A DNA stretch of 64,000 bases from Rhopalosiphum padi (lineage: Eukaryota > Arthropoda > Insecta > Hemiptera > Aphididae), in contig NC_083598.1 in NCBI RefSeq assembly GCF_020882245.1, positions 17,539,178 to 17,603,177 on the forward strand. Direction: 5' to 3'. The notes beneath the pieces were generated by a model. It was not told where the DNA came from, searched no databases, and saw only the letters and a list, made by a program, of their open reading frames with translations. Shown here one piece after another: positions 1 to 13,463 of this stretch; within the stretch, counting starts at the first letter, position 1, and the number at the start of each line of letters is the position of its first letter. Made by a program: the position numbers and the translations under genes.

Positions 1-3000
1 AGCTGCACATTCTGTTGCTGTACCGTATAAAACGACAGTAATATACTAATATCGTTACCGCGTGTTTATTGTATTGTAATAAACTAATGTTTAAAATAAT
101 TGTTATTCGTTAAAAATACATAACACCGCGTTTTTGGATCGGACATCTTGGATTCCTATTAATTTCAATCGGCGCTATAAAATATAATATAATACGTAGG
201 TCGTTTTTCGACTTCGATTGTTTACACACGATAGCTGGCATTTCATCGATTCCTAAATGCAGTAAACCTACACGTATACTATATAATGAAATACAAAACA
301 CAGAGACTTCAGAAACACAAACCCGCCTATTCCTGACTTAACCCGTGGTAGTAATCAAAATATTAAAGAGGGGGATACCACCACATTTTCTGTTCATCGT
401 CTTATTCGATTTTCTTTTATTAAAAAAAAAGCCACCCGTGGTTGAACAGTAAAACAGATTATACAAACGTATGTGAAGTTGACCCCCTACCATCACTAAA
501 GTACAATATTATAGTATGTATTTTTATGATATTGATGGAACTATACCTCTAATAATAAGTAATATATATTTTTTCAATGCTTAAATACAGTTTTATTTTT
601 ATTTTTGATTTATATAACCCGAAGTGTGCAATTCATTACAAATTGTGAATCTTCATTGTGTTTTGATTGCAATGTTTTATATTTCAATAATATGTTGTAC
701 ATCAATTTTCATTACTCGTTTAAAGTCGATTCGACACAGTTCAATTATTCTGTATAATATAATGTATAGGTAGTTTAACATTTACGTTTTAATAAAGTAT
801 AACTAATTTATTAATTATAATATGTATAATATCATAACGAATGACCGATCAGCTCGTCATCTTAATTACTAATTAGTAATATTATAATAATTACATTTGT
901 ATTTTGTATAAGTATAATATACTGTTTAATAATATGTGACTTATTGTCTCAACAGTGCAAGCGATTATCGATTATAAATATATATAAGCAGTTAACTCAC
1001 ACCCAATACAGTATTATAATATTATTATTATTATTTGTGAAATATTCATTAAATATTTGTGGGTCTAGCTTATCACGATCTAACAGCGTTTTTCATTGAC
1101 TTGCAGTTGTGTGCGTATTGCCCTCCCACTAGTTTGTGTCCTTGACTAATTTTGTATACACACCATTATAACATGACCTATTATTTTAGACTGTGTGGTA
1201 TATTTTCTATTATAACGTTATATTATATGGGCAATGAGTAATGGGTACCAACCTGCAATTATCCTAATTGACACAAATTATACACATTAATAATATTATG
1301 TATTATAATATAATATAATATAATATACAATCATTGTCATCGTGGTGGCTAAGTGACAAAAATTTAAATAATTTCAGTTTACCGGTAAAATAATTATTTA
1401 TGAAATTAAATCTGATCGGTATTCTATAATCTGCAATTTATTCTGGAACTATATACGTAAACGTACATAAAAATCTTCGTCTAATCTCTGTTTTTGTTTG
1501 ATTTCATTCGCATTCTCAAAAAGAACGAAACAATTATAGAAATGATTAATAAGTAGGTGCCTATTTAAAGTAACCAAAGAAAGAATAACAAAAATAATAT
1601 ACACTTAATGGTCGAATGATTAAAAAAAATTTAATGACGATGTAATTTTGTAAATACTTTTATCGGAATTTTTATATCGAGTCATGTACTCATATCTATA
1701 TTCATTAAGTGAGAGAATTACCAATTATGTTATATAGGTATATATAATATAATAGCGCGCCTTGGGCCTATCGTGTTTGAACAGTTTAGACTTTACATTA
1801 CAAGTTAATATAGCAAGAAAACACGAGTGAAAATCCTAAATCCAACGTATCATACATAATAATAAACGTAATATACATTATTATAATGGATAATAATAAT
1901 AATAAATATTAAAACAGTGTTGTTTGCTAGGTTCTTATTGTAGGTATGCTATACGAAACTTATAGATGTCCGCGGTAATACGGTATAAATAATATTTTAT
2001 TATTATATGAGTAAGTGAGTAGTCTATGTTCAGACCATAGTCATCAAAATCACGAAGAAAATCGGCAAAGATTACAAATTTATAATGCATAATATTATAA
2101 GTAGGTACTTACGCCTACTTATAGAAACAAAACGAATTTGTAAGGCTAGACTTGGAATGACTTGTACACGTTGTCACGTCGATCGATAAATTATTAACAC
2201 ATTCGGGTTTACGCGTTAATGTCGACCAATAATAATAGTATAATATGATATAAAATATCTGGTTATTCGTTACGGATGATTTAACAATGATGTTTACCCT
2301 CTATTTTATCCTTTAATGATAATTTATTCAGTTTCTGATTTTTGAAATTTTTAAGTTAACTTAAAGAGAGCCTTTTATTTCTTGTAATTATAGCAATTTC
2401 TCTTTTTCAAATGTAAACCATGTTCTTTATTAAAAATGTTGATGAATTTTATATTTATTCAAATAAAAATTCAAACGATTGTTATCTGAGTTATCAAACT
2501 GTATTTAATAAACTTTAGTAACTAAAGTATAAATGATAAGTTTAAAAATAGGAATATGATAATTTGAAAATTACAGCAACTAAGTAATATTTATGTATTA
2601 ACATTTTAAAATTTATAAAAATTGTCTGTGCATAATATTATAATACTGGACCAAGTATATTACATCTATTTTGTATTTGGTAAAAAACCACAGTACCAAA
2701 ATGTTATGGACTATTATTTAGAACACAAAGTTTAATAACATTGAAACTATTATTTTAAATTTTTAAATTTAATTTTAGATGTATTAAAATTTGAAAAAAA
2801 AAGTTTGTTATATACTTATATCATAGGAAATTGAATATGGAAAATTTATGAACTTGAAAATATGGTTTATAATAATTAGGCACCTATACTTTTATTGTAA
2901 GCTATACAAAAATCAGAATTTTAATAAATAAATAATTACCTATAGTAAAAATTGTGAGAGAGAGGTGAATATTATGCGGCTAGGTGAATCACCTTGTATA

Positions 3001-3170
3001 TATTATAATATACATACAAACATATACTGTATACAAGTGGCTAAAAAACAGTGGCGGGATTCTTGTTGAACGCTATATATAATGGGACATATTATAATAA
3101 TAAATGTACAACGTTGTAGGAAAAAATAAGAAATGAAATAAAAATGCAAATCGGGACGCGACGAAAAAAA
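1..3170. other. AT-rich non-coding tract
   Basis: No gene, RNA gene or mobile element is recognisable here. The sequence is dominated by short TA/AAT runs and copies of ATAATATTATAAT, and the open frames are short and low in complexity. TAGGTA-type hexamers occur, for example near 2101-2107. It reads as neutral intergenic or intronic DNA. Confidence 0.7.
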
Positions 3171-3886
3171 GTTCTGTGACCCCACTCGAGAAAGAAAAAA
3201 ACATAATATTATCTGGGCGTTCAATAGCTCCCATTAACCGACTTGTGAATAAACAAAAACTCTTTGAGAATTACGGCGGCGACGGCGAAGGCTCCGAAGG
3301 GGGCAAATCCTCGGCAACTATACATGTATACTGTATATGCGTGTCTCTGATTATCCGTCATTGTTCCTACATATTATATTATTATACAGTCACAGTGCGT
3401 TATTATCTATTATTATTATTGCCATCATTAATAGACGTTATGTGTGTTTAGTGTTAACGATTGTTCATGTTATCGAATGGCGAGTATGTGAAATACTTGT
3501 GTGTATATGTTCATATAATTATATTGTATCCGAGTGCATTTTATATTAGAGAAAACTGGAGAATGTAATAAATTGTTTTGTACGCGTTCGACATGCATTT
3601 CTCGCGTAACTTATACATACAGAATATGAATGATAATAATATCATATCAATTCATTATAAAACTGCGTTTTATTATAGACAAAGCGAATATTATTATTTA
3701 CATGGAATAGTTGTTTACTCGTCGCTCGATGCTTTCTTCTTGGATTACACATTTACGCATTTTTTTCGTTATATCAATGTATCTGCACATCTCTATTGTT
3801 TATTTTGTTGATATAATCTAACCAATTATTATTTTCACTCAAAATATCACAGCAGCCAGTCTAAATTTCTATGTTACCTGTAAGTA

Positions 3887-3922
<36 letters not shown>
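3887..3922. repeat. (AC)n-(AT)n compound microsatellite
   Basis: An uninterrupted AC run from 3887 to 3910 passes directly into an AT run to 3922. It lies just downstream of a GTAAGT donor-like motif at 3880. Confidence 0.95.
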
Positions 3923-4836
3923 CACATAGAGTAAATAGGTCCCGTAAATTCCGTTGAAGTTTAATAATTTATTTTTACTTGCAAATTTAAATTCACATAA
4001 TATTATATACACGAATCACATGATGTTCATATAGCTTATATAAAGCATTACAATGACAATTTTGATAACGATTGATGAGTCCAGCTAGATTTTTTTTTTC
4101 AAAAAAAAGAAACTATTACACGAGATTGACTTGAATTAGTTTTTCTAGTTTTCCTTGAACAGCACAGCTGGCTAGCGGACTGCTATTATGTAATTATTGA
4201 AATAGTATTAATTGTGAACACGTGATTAATGTATTCAATCCATTATTGACATCTGGGAAATATCTTTTTGAACTACGAGTGTATTATCATATTATAATAT
4301 GTATATATGAAAATAAAAATCCAATGTTCGTTTAGTGTCGGTAGGTAATTAGTACATTTTTAGTAAGTATTATATTGTATTATTATATAAACAACATATT
4401 GATGACGTTATAATATATTTTCTAAATAATTTCCTACTCGATGATTTGTAAATATTATATATTTTTTTTTTGTGGAGAAGAGGACTTCCCAACTATTTCT
4501 CGGGCCCCGAGATAAAAATGAATTGTGCTTCTATGACGGGTTTTTTTATTATCAGTCATGTAATGTAACCCTATGTAAATCTACGAGTATAAAATATGCG
4601 GATACATTATTTTTAATTGATTACTTATGGATAGGTACGCAACAGCATTAGGATGGACATCATTATTTAACTTTATTTATTCACAACTAAGTTATAAATA
4701 TGATTCGCATGAGTTCACGACTAACGGGATTTAGTTGGTGAATTTTACGCGTTTGTGGCGAGGCGGAAAAAAGTTTACCTATTGTATATAGATGGTATAG
4801 TAACGTTTTGATTGATTTAATTTTTCGTCGGTTAAT

Positions 4837-4858
4837 TATATATATATATATATATATA
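4837..4858. repeat. (TA)n microsatellite
   Basis: Eleven uninterrupted TA units in AT-rich surroundings. Confidence 0.93.
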
Positions 4859-5460
4859 ATATAGTTGCACCGTTGTCATAATAATATTAATATACCTATT
4901 ACAGTATAAATTATAATATATAGTAGGTTACTATCATGCACATAATATTTATGTGTTTATGAATAAGAATAATATATTATGGAAAATTATGTTATCGGCA
5001 GCCAATTGATAACTGCGTTAAAAAAAAACTGTATTAATATCACATTATCACGCGTTAGTGCATGTGCAAATTATCGTTGTTTTCGCGGCCCGGCCTATGT
5101 GTATATAGTATTACTTCAAATATAACATAAAACCGTGGAAACCCTTGTTACCGTGTATACCCAGTACCCACCTATATTATTATGTATTGTTTATACGGAG
5201 AAAGTTGTGCCATTAAAATATTGTTATAACGCGTGTTCGTATTCGTGAAATGTGTATTAACAAATGGAATACACGAGGCACGTAATAATAATGTTATACT
5301 CGGAAAATATGTCCGCACCTCGGCCCGGGAAGTATAATAATAATAATCGTCACACTAAACGGCGTACCGGCTGTATACCTACAAACAATCGAGCAGCACT
5401 GATTCAGTATCCCGGTGACGTACTGGAGAGTTTGTCTGAGGGGAGAGGATGCTGAAAACA

Positions 5461-8400
5461 GATACATATTCTAATATTTTATTATAAGTATCTGACATAA
5501 TAAAGACGTATAAAAAGAGATCTATAAATTCATTTTTCTCACATGACCCTATTAATAACTTTATTAAAATATTAAATACACTCACGAATCGCCATCGCTA
5601 CGAGTGTAACTATTAGATTATTAATTAAACTGTTGATCTCCGATTAACAATAAGTTTTCATATTTAAAAGTTTAATTTCAACAATACAATTTTTTTAAAT
5701 TTAATCTATGATAAATGCTCGGTATGAAATTGAATTATTGACTTAGTCATAAAAGTACGATAAAAAAAGGTTGCGATTACCACATGGCACATACTCTTAT
5801 ATACTCATGATATGGATAACTTTTGGCTTATAAAATCGTTGTGATCTACATCATGATATTATTGTATAAAAGTATAAAAAATACAAACAATATTATTTAT
5901 AAACAGTATGCGAAAATATAATATATCGAATATCAAAAACTCTGTCTCCTCCCTCCATAAACCTTCACAAAAAACGATATTATATAAGAATTAAAAAAAG
6001 GTTTTAAAAGTTTCGAGGGAGTTTCGTGTAAATAGGGGCGCACGCGGACGAAACTCGAATATAAAACGACGTTATTTAATGAACAAAAATATTATGTATT
6101 CACGCATATAGTTAATGACCTAAAAAATGTCTTTTTCGTATGAAAAGCCTTGGGACGAACGATTTGAAAATAATGTTAATTAAAAATAAAATTAATAAAA
6201 ATAATGTATTCATTTGCGCAGCAGTTTCACGCTGATTGTTTAAAAAGCTGTTGGTATATTTACAAGTCTTTATCGAAACACTGTGTGTCAATAGCACGCT
6301 TCTCGTTACGGTGGCAGTAAAAACCAAAAAGTATTTTCTTAAAATAAATAAACGTAATTTTTTTTACAAAATATTGTCATAGAATACTTACTAACAATTC
6401 GACAGATATGTTTTTTTTTATCGTGTCATGAATCTTTTTATGTTGTATGCAGGCTGTTTAAATGTGTTTAAATAATAGTTACATTAGTATAATGGTCAAA
6501 GAATGCGCTTAAATATTATTACCGCTGTCGGTCGCCCAATAAATTCGTTTTGATAAATTACATAATTTGAGGACATTATGTTACATAAATATTAAATATA
6601 CATAGGCTATATATTATGTAAGTACATAAAACATACTTTTTCTTATAAATTTATTGAAATAGAAAAATGTCAATCGATAATATTATAATATATAAATTAT
6701 ATATATGTATAGCTATACAAAAATTCATTCTACAAAATAAAACGAATTCAAAAACGAATTACATGATAATATGTATACAGGCATGAGAAAAAAAAACGAT
6801 TGAATAAATTATGGGCAAAGATAGTTGTATAGAATTGTACACGTTTCAAAGTCAATTAAATTAAAATTATTGGTATGAATAGTAATTATAATTTGTAAGA
6901 CAATTATGAAAATGAATTATGAACCATATTAGTTATTTTGTTGTCATTCAAAAAAATATTGATCGTAGACTTGAAACATTACACTTTGAACTACATAGTA
7001 ATAATCAATAATTTTCAAAAAATTAAAAAATTCACGGTAAAATGTTCAAAATATTTATACCTTTATTAAGCTACTTATAAATTAAAAGATATACCTACGC
7101 ATACCTAAATATACTCTGTATATATTTATATATTTAACACTTTATTCTATGATTGAATCTTATGTGATTTTTAAGAAATTTGTTCATCCTTCAGAATTAA
7201 GAAATTAGTAATTACTAATAAGCAATATAAATATGGTAAATATATTAAAAATAATATGTGTAATGGAAAATCTATAGAGAATATGCAATTGATAATTCAC
7301 GAGACGTTTTTCGCAGACAATATAATAATGTGGTTTTTTTTTTTTTATTTAAGTTAGTTGGCGTGTAGTAGTTATTTAGGACGTATGCTCACTCTCATTT
7401 ATTTACCTGTCATTAAAAATGGTAACCCATCTGGACCCGAATATAATGAACACTATTATACTATTTGTAGATTAATTCAGTAAAATTCGGTAGCCTTATA
7501 ATATTTAATAACATATAGTAATATATTAATGTGATATCCCATTCTTGTGACTATAATAACACTAATTATATAACAACAATATAATTAATATTATTATAGT
7601 TATTATACTATAATTTGTATTTATCATTAACGAAAGCGAACAGTGTTTAGTATCATTGATCGGTTAAGCCATATCACATTGACGCGTTGTTATGTTATTA
7701 AAGTGAGTAGACCATATAATATATTATATTATGTAGTACGGTAATAAATTAAGTTAACGAGCGATAAAAAAAACTCGATATAAAAGTGATTACCTACGAA
7801 CAAACATTTTGTTCATATATTGTAAACAATATAATATCCTGACCTTATATTCTGCATTACTGTTAATTCGACCTTATTTTATTAGATTACTATTACTCAT
7901 TTACTAATTCTACGGAAGAATGTATTATATTACACATATAGAGTTAAAAATATTTTAATTTATTAGTTTACGTTTAAAACGTTATTACAACTGGTTTTAT
8001 GAATTCAATGTACCTATGGATATTGCAACAAGTTTGTCAATTGTTTAAAACATAATAATTAAGCGAATTTCATTATGGTTTTATTTGAAACATAATAATA
8101 TTGTTATAAGTTATGTACCTATTAAAAGCTGTGTAATTATGAAATAAGAAACTTTAAATAATATTAAAACTTAAGACCTCGATTGTAACCAAATCCAAAA
8201 CATATTTATTTGTATTTTAATTTTATAGTGTCGTTAAACATCAGGAAATTGTATTCAATTGTGATACAATAATTGCAATGTTTAGTAGGTACTCTGTAAG
8301 TGATAATTATTGTAATTAATAACAAACTGTACGAAAAGAACATTATTAAACCATTTATACCATCAGAACAATTCTCGAAACATTGTTTTAATTTTAAATA

Positions 8401-9180
8401 TAAAAAATACTCGAGCATATTAATTAACCGTGCTTATACATTGTACATGTAAATGTTTTTAGAATATATTTATTCATATTAATATATGTACAAAATTTAT
8501 ACTTGTTAATAAATGTAAATAATACTATGTTTCTAATGTGAACATTTTAAAGAATAACTGCTTTTATAGTTTCGTGTCTTTGTTATTCTAAAACATGATT
8601 AATCGCAGACTAAACGAAACCTTGGATCTATTAAATGAAAATCTATTTACTAATGTAAAGAAATGTTTATGAATTTATGACTTTTATGGAAAAATAATTT
8701 GTTAGAGAATTCCGCAGAGAGATGCTTATATTTTTTTCACGATAAAGTCATTTATGTTGGCTGTTACAGATTATATACATAGTGTCATCATCAATATAAT
8801 AAACTGAAACTCGCAAGCGATAGTCACTCGACTAATTTATTATGTTTGGAGTTTAACCATTTAACTTAACAAATTACTTGAAAGTGTTTAATAAAAAAAG
8901 GCAATGTTTCCTGTGGCGACTCATTACAAGGAGATTTATAACTAGTTACAAATTTATATAGCTGAATACTAGAAGTGTAAGTACTGTAGGTACTATAAGA
9001 CAATAATTTTATTGCAATTTTATTTTCAACACTTTTATACTCATATAGGCTTAAATTATATTATAACACTCTATGAAAATTCGACAGTTTATTTATTAAG
9101 TGTACCTATCATGTAACTTATGGTTGATTTTCTTATACATTAAATTTTTAACGCAGATTAAATTTGAATTAGCGCTTAAA
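5461..9180. other. AT-rich non-coding tract
   Basis: Nothing recognisable over 3.7 kb: no open frame with normal amino-acid complexity, no terminal repeats and no RNA gene. Poly-A/T runs and ATAATATTATAAT-like phrases make up much of it. Confidence 0.7.
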
Positions 9181-11520
9181 ACGAGTATACACATTTTCCA
9201 TTAATAATTTTCATATTGTATTTATAGCTAAACATATTTTGGAATTTGATTAAAATTTCATACTTATACGACGACGATAAAATCAGTTTAACGGGAATAT
9301 ATGTAGGTAAGACGAACGTTTTGATTACTTTTATTTTTCAAACAGTAAGTATCAATAGAGTAATTGTAAACTTACCTATAGTTACTAACTATAGTATAAC
9401 AATATACAAGAATCTCAAATCGTATGTATATACATTTTTAACATTTGAATATACACAATACACCATCAATACTATATCCATGTCGAGTCGAATTTTTTTT
9501 TTTAATTATTAATTTTTCCTTCGAGAACTCTAGAAAATAATATATTTATATACACATAAGACCTTAAGGCTAAAATATGATGAAACGATTGCATATTGAT
9601 TCGATTTGATTTTTGTATAAAACGAAATCTATTATCATATTAAATTATATATATATATCACAATATATACTCGGTATTATATTATACCACTTTGAACTTT
9701 TTTGCAATCGATTTCAATTCGACGAAATGAGCTGATGAAAGTCGACGAGAGAAGTTTACAAAACAATTTACTTATTCTCTGTTCAAAATAAACCGTCAAC
9801 GTTTTATTAAAAAATAAAAAAAAAAAACGAATTCATCGAAAACATTTTCTTTTATGGAATGCTGGAGTCGAAATGTTCAATCAAAGTTTCTTTTAAATAT
9901 TTTAGCACTTTAGCACGCTTGTATAATTACATTATATTATACAATATAAGTAGGTATAGGTATATCGGCACCTACCTCCCATGACCAATATCACGGAAAC
10001 GCTTTTTGTGAGCACTCGGCTTTGATTAATGACGGCGGCCAGTCAATGTTTCAATATAAAAATGTACGTCGAAGCGGATCTCCGTGACAACATTGATCAA
10101 AATGTAGGTACCTATATACCACGCCACAGCAACGCATCGATAACATTTCCCATATATATATATATATTATATAATATAATACACTCGGTCGGGAAATGAT
10201 ATATTTTTATTCATAGTAATATTATGTTTTCGGAATACAGAATAACTATACCAGAGTTATAGGTCACATATTGAGTGATTTCATAAAACGCATACGTATT
10301 CATATGTATATGAATTTCGATAAATATGATAAACTGCAGCGGATGTCATAATAATATATATATATATATTACACGTAACTATGTAAGTAACAAATCAATC
10401 AAGAAAATGGTGATTTTTGTATAGATTATAAGTTTATTACTGACAACTGACTATATATTGTTATAACTGTTCTAAGGATCTATATTATATTATATATCGC
10501 TTTGTTTGATTACAGTAACATATATTATTCAGTTTGATTATAAATATATAATATTTTATTCGTTTTCTGAATCGTAGGTATTTAAAAATAAACTTAGTGA
10601 CTTTCAAGACATTATACTTAAAATATATTATATTAAAGTTTACGAAAATCCACTTGAAAAAATGATTACATAAAATAGATATTTAACCTGATAAATAAAA
10701 ATGATCATATTATATTTGATTTTAAGTGTTTTTATGGACACCGTATTTTCAATTCTCATACGAATATCTGTCGGGCAAAAATAATATTTTTAATTTAGCC
10801 CTACTGTTACAATGTTCCGAACGGTGTTGCGCGAGAGATTTTACATTACTGTAAAAAGTATTATAAAATATTAGGTAAATTATAATATAGGATTACGTTA
10901 TTACGTCGGTGTTTGAAAAAACGATTGCATATTATATCGTACAAAGACAAGTGGTATTAAAACGGTGTACGTGAAATAAATCCCATTTATAATATTATAA
11001 ATTAAAATATACTGTGATGCATATATTATTTATACATAATATATATCAATAACGAAACGGTGTTTATTGTACATTTGTACCGAACACGGATAACCAATAA
11101 AACGTTTTAAGTCATTATCGGTGCAACCGTGTCGGCGGCAACTTCAATAACGGTATACAATATTAAAATGTTATATGTGAACAGAAAAGAATAAATAGAG
11201 GGTCACGAAGGATATAGTTCTTTTATTCGCCACATATAATAATATAATAATTATGTTTTCGATATCGATGTTTAGGTATACTACAATATTATGTCGGTAC
11301 TGTATTATGATAATATACTGCACAATATATACGTAGTAAACATTTAACATGAACAGCACTAAAATAATAAATAATAATATGGTACACGAGATCGTACTGA
11401 TTAATAATATTTCAGTATTATTGCTTTTTCTGTATCGAGTTAAAATAATACAAAATAATTATTTATCTAATAAGCATAAATTATAATATTTATAAATTGT
11501 TAAGTTATATTATATGACTT
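9181..11520. other. AT-rich non-coding tract with a possible short exon
   Basis: Mostly featureless AT-rich DNA. A 79-nt segment at 9228-9306 has good splice signals on both sides and one open frame, and is discussed as a finding. The patch 9960-10140 is less AT-rich and contains a homeodomain-like GATTAATGA at about 10025 and the palindrome TAGGTACCTA at 10105-10114. No gene is supported. Confidence 0.6.
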
Positions 11521-11775
11521 TTACAGTTTGCCGGAATAAACAGGAACGGAAACAGCTAAATTCCTCCGCATTAAAAATATACAAAAAAGCACCGTAACTT
11601 TATAAAGTCTATGCAAGACTAATTTAAATATATATTTTTTATTTTAGTTTGAAAGAAAAAAACCTTTTGCACGGTAGTTTATAACCAGATTTTGTAATTG
11701 TTTTTCTAAAACCTGGGTGGTTTTAAAAATTGAGAAATGTTGAATTGTTCAATTCAATAGAAATCGAACTTTTAT

Positions 11776-11789
11776 AGCCACGCGTGGCT
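11776..11789. repeat. Perfect 14-bp palindrome
   Basis: AGCCACG followed at once by its reverse complement CGTGGCT. The GC-rich sequence is unusual for this AT-rich area. Confidence 0.9.
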
Positions 11790-11803
11790 TTCAGAACGTC
11801 TTC

Positions 11804-11820
11804 ATATTTCCAGGAAATAT
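11804..11820. repeat. 17-bp palindrome with STAT-like core
   Basis: ATATTTCC, a central A, then GGAAATAT. The core TTCCAGGAA fits the TTCNNNGAA consensus bound by STAT proteins. The palindrome is seen directly; any binding is inference. Confidence 0.85.
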
Positions 11821-12075
11821 TCAACAATTATTCAAACGTCTCGTGAATAACTCAGAAAGCGAATCCTACTCAACCTAAGGGAATTTTAACGGTTTTTTAT
11901 TAGGTAAGTATACGTTGTGTGTTTAGGTTTATTGCAAAATTAAGCACCTGCAAGTGCTTCATTAAATAATAGTCACTTATCTGTTCCCTGGAATGATTTA
12001 TTAAATTAGCTGCAGCTATGTTTGAGTTTTCGTTTAAATGCGAAGTGGATCAGTTTAAGATTTATTGTAAATTCC

Positions 12076-12098
12076 CCGGAAGTTACCAAAACTTCCGG
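12076..12098. repeat. Inverted pair of ETS-like sites (9-bp arms)
   Basis: Arms CCGGAAGTT (12076-12084) and AACTTCCGG (12090-12098) are separated by ACCAA. Each arm carries the full CCGGAAGT core of ETS-family transcription factors, in opposite orientation. It could also fold as a short hairpin. Confidence 0.85.
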
Positions 12099-12852
12099 AA
12101 ATTGGCGAATAAATTCGAGTAAAATATATTGTGACCACGATGTTGATACAATCAGCGAGATGCAATCAGAGTGATGCGCAGATGAGCGCGTGTTCCGTAT
12201 ATATTAATAATATTATAACAATTATGTGCATCACATAAAAATGTTATAAATACATATAGATTATAATATTATACATTTTCTAAATATCTTACAAACGAAA
12301 CGTTTAGAATTTTCTGCTCTGTTCTTTGATCGAAATACTAAAGAACATCGTGAATTATATTATGTTTATATATGTATATGTATATTATATTATAAAAGGC
12401 ACGAAAATTAATTATAATAAAGCAATATTAAACTATTTAAACTTCGCAAAAGTTTAGCGCGCCAAAACGGGATATCTGCTTCATCGGTTTCGTGTAAAAC
12501 AACGGCGGTTTAGGTATACACTTATATATCCACAGGCTGTAAATATTTTCCGGGCACACCGTTGGACGGTTAAAAAAAAAGTAAATATTATATTTACCTG
12601 TATACGTGAAAATAACATAAAAACCGTACAGTCATCGGTTATGTAAAATAATATTTAAAACAGGGCAGAGTTAATGAACTCTGTGAATTATCGGGTGCGC
12701 ATTCGGACGACCGGGAGAACAATATAAAATCGCACGCACTAAAAATAAAAAAAGTAATATAATAAAACCGTATATTATAATAATATTCTATATTATATCG
12801 CCGCAGCAGTCTTTAACCCCAAGGTCCCATCACTTGATCGGGTGCCAATATT

Positions 12853-12921
12853 CCTCTCTCTGTCACTCTCTCTCTCTCTCTCACTCTGTCTCACACACAC
12901 ACGCGCGCACACAACACACAC
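12853..12921. repeat. Imperfect (CT)n / (CA)n microsatellite
   Basis: CT-rich repeats with interruptions, followed by CACACACACACGCGCGCAC-type repeats. The second half alternates purine and pyrimidine. Confidence 0.9.
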
Positions 12922-13112
12922 GGATATACGTATTTTTTTAGCCATATGATTTTTACTAGCGGATGATAATATGTGATAAACCGGATACGGTCGTGACGGC
13001 GTCGTCGTTGTCGTCGTCGGCAGGCTGCAACGGAGGGGAGAAATCGATAGAAAAAAACGCGTGTGCGTCGTCCCCTCTGTATATTTATATGTGTATAATA
13101 TGGTATTATGAA

Positions 13113-13129
13113 GTGTGTGTGTGTGTGTG
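13113..13129. repeat. (GT)n microsatellite
   Basis: Eight to nine uninterrupted GT units. Confidence 0.92.
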
Positions 13130-13300
13130 ATTTTTTTTCAGACGGACAATGGACTACGTTATACATTACATACGACGAGCTGCGTATACATATTATAATA
13201 TACGCACAAACACGCGTCATATTATACACATATATTTATAAATATTAAATATTAAACTAATTTTTTTCCTTCATTTTTTTTTCCGCCAATGTTGTATATG

Positions 13301-13301
13301 A

Positions 13302-13326
<25 letters not shown>
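13301..13326. repeat. (AT)n microsatellite
   Basis: Thirteen uninterrupted AT units, just after a T-rich stretch. Confidence 0.93.
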
Positions 13327-13333
<7 letters not shown>

Positions 13334-13440
13334 GTATAAACCTTTAACGCTCTCGGAATAAATCAGATAAGAATCGCCAACAGTCGTCGAACGCCGGCGC
13401 GCCGTATTACATTATTATACGGTATATGCACTTGCATTGG

Positions 13441-13463
13441 TTGGTGGGGGGAGGGAGGGGGGG
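13441..13463 (+). other. G-rich tract, potential G-quadruplex
   Basis: GG-runs of two, six, three and seven bases are separated by one or two bases. This is enough guanine to satisfy a four-run quadruplex pattern if the longer runs are split. It stands out in a mostly AT-rich window. Confidence 0.55.

Larger units (their letters stand above)
3171..5460. other. Non-coding tract with two mildly GC-richer patches
   Basis: The patches at 3260-3320 and 5280-5460 are richer in CG than their surroundings, but neither has a convincing coding frame. The first could read as a Gly/Glu-rich peptide on the plus strand for about 20 residues and then runs into low-complexity DNA. Two simple repeats (3887-3922 and 4837-4858) are listed separately. 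No gene is supported. Confidence 0.6.
11521..12180. promoter_or_regulatory. Candidate cis-regulatory segment with clustered palindromes
   Basis: This 660-bp segment is clearly more complex than the AT-rich DNA around it. Within 325 bp it holds three long inverted repeats: a perfect 14-bp palindrome at 11776-11789 (AGCCACG/CGTGGCT), a 17-bp palindrome at 11804-11820 built around the STAT-like core TTCCAGGAA, and at 12076-12098 two CCGGAAGTT sites in opposite orientation. CCGGAAGT is the classical ETS-family binding core. It could be an enhancer or an ordinary conserved non-coding element. A 44-codon frame without a start also crosses 11740-11880, so a decayed exon is an alternative. Nothing shows activity directly. 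Confidence 0.3.

Noticed and set aside
3049..3062. CAGTGGCGGG, a transposon-end-like motif
   Set aside because: No opposite end was found and the following bases do not continue the usual motif.
3836..3860. TATCACAGC, similar to the start of the miR-2 family
   Set aside because: The match stops after nine or so bases and no precursor hairpin is present.
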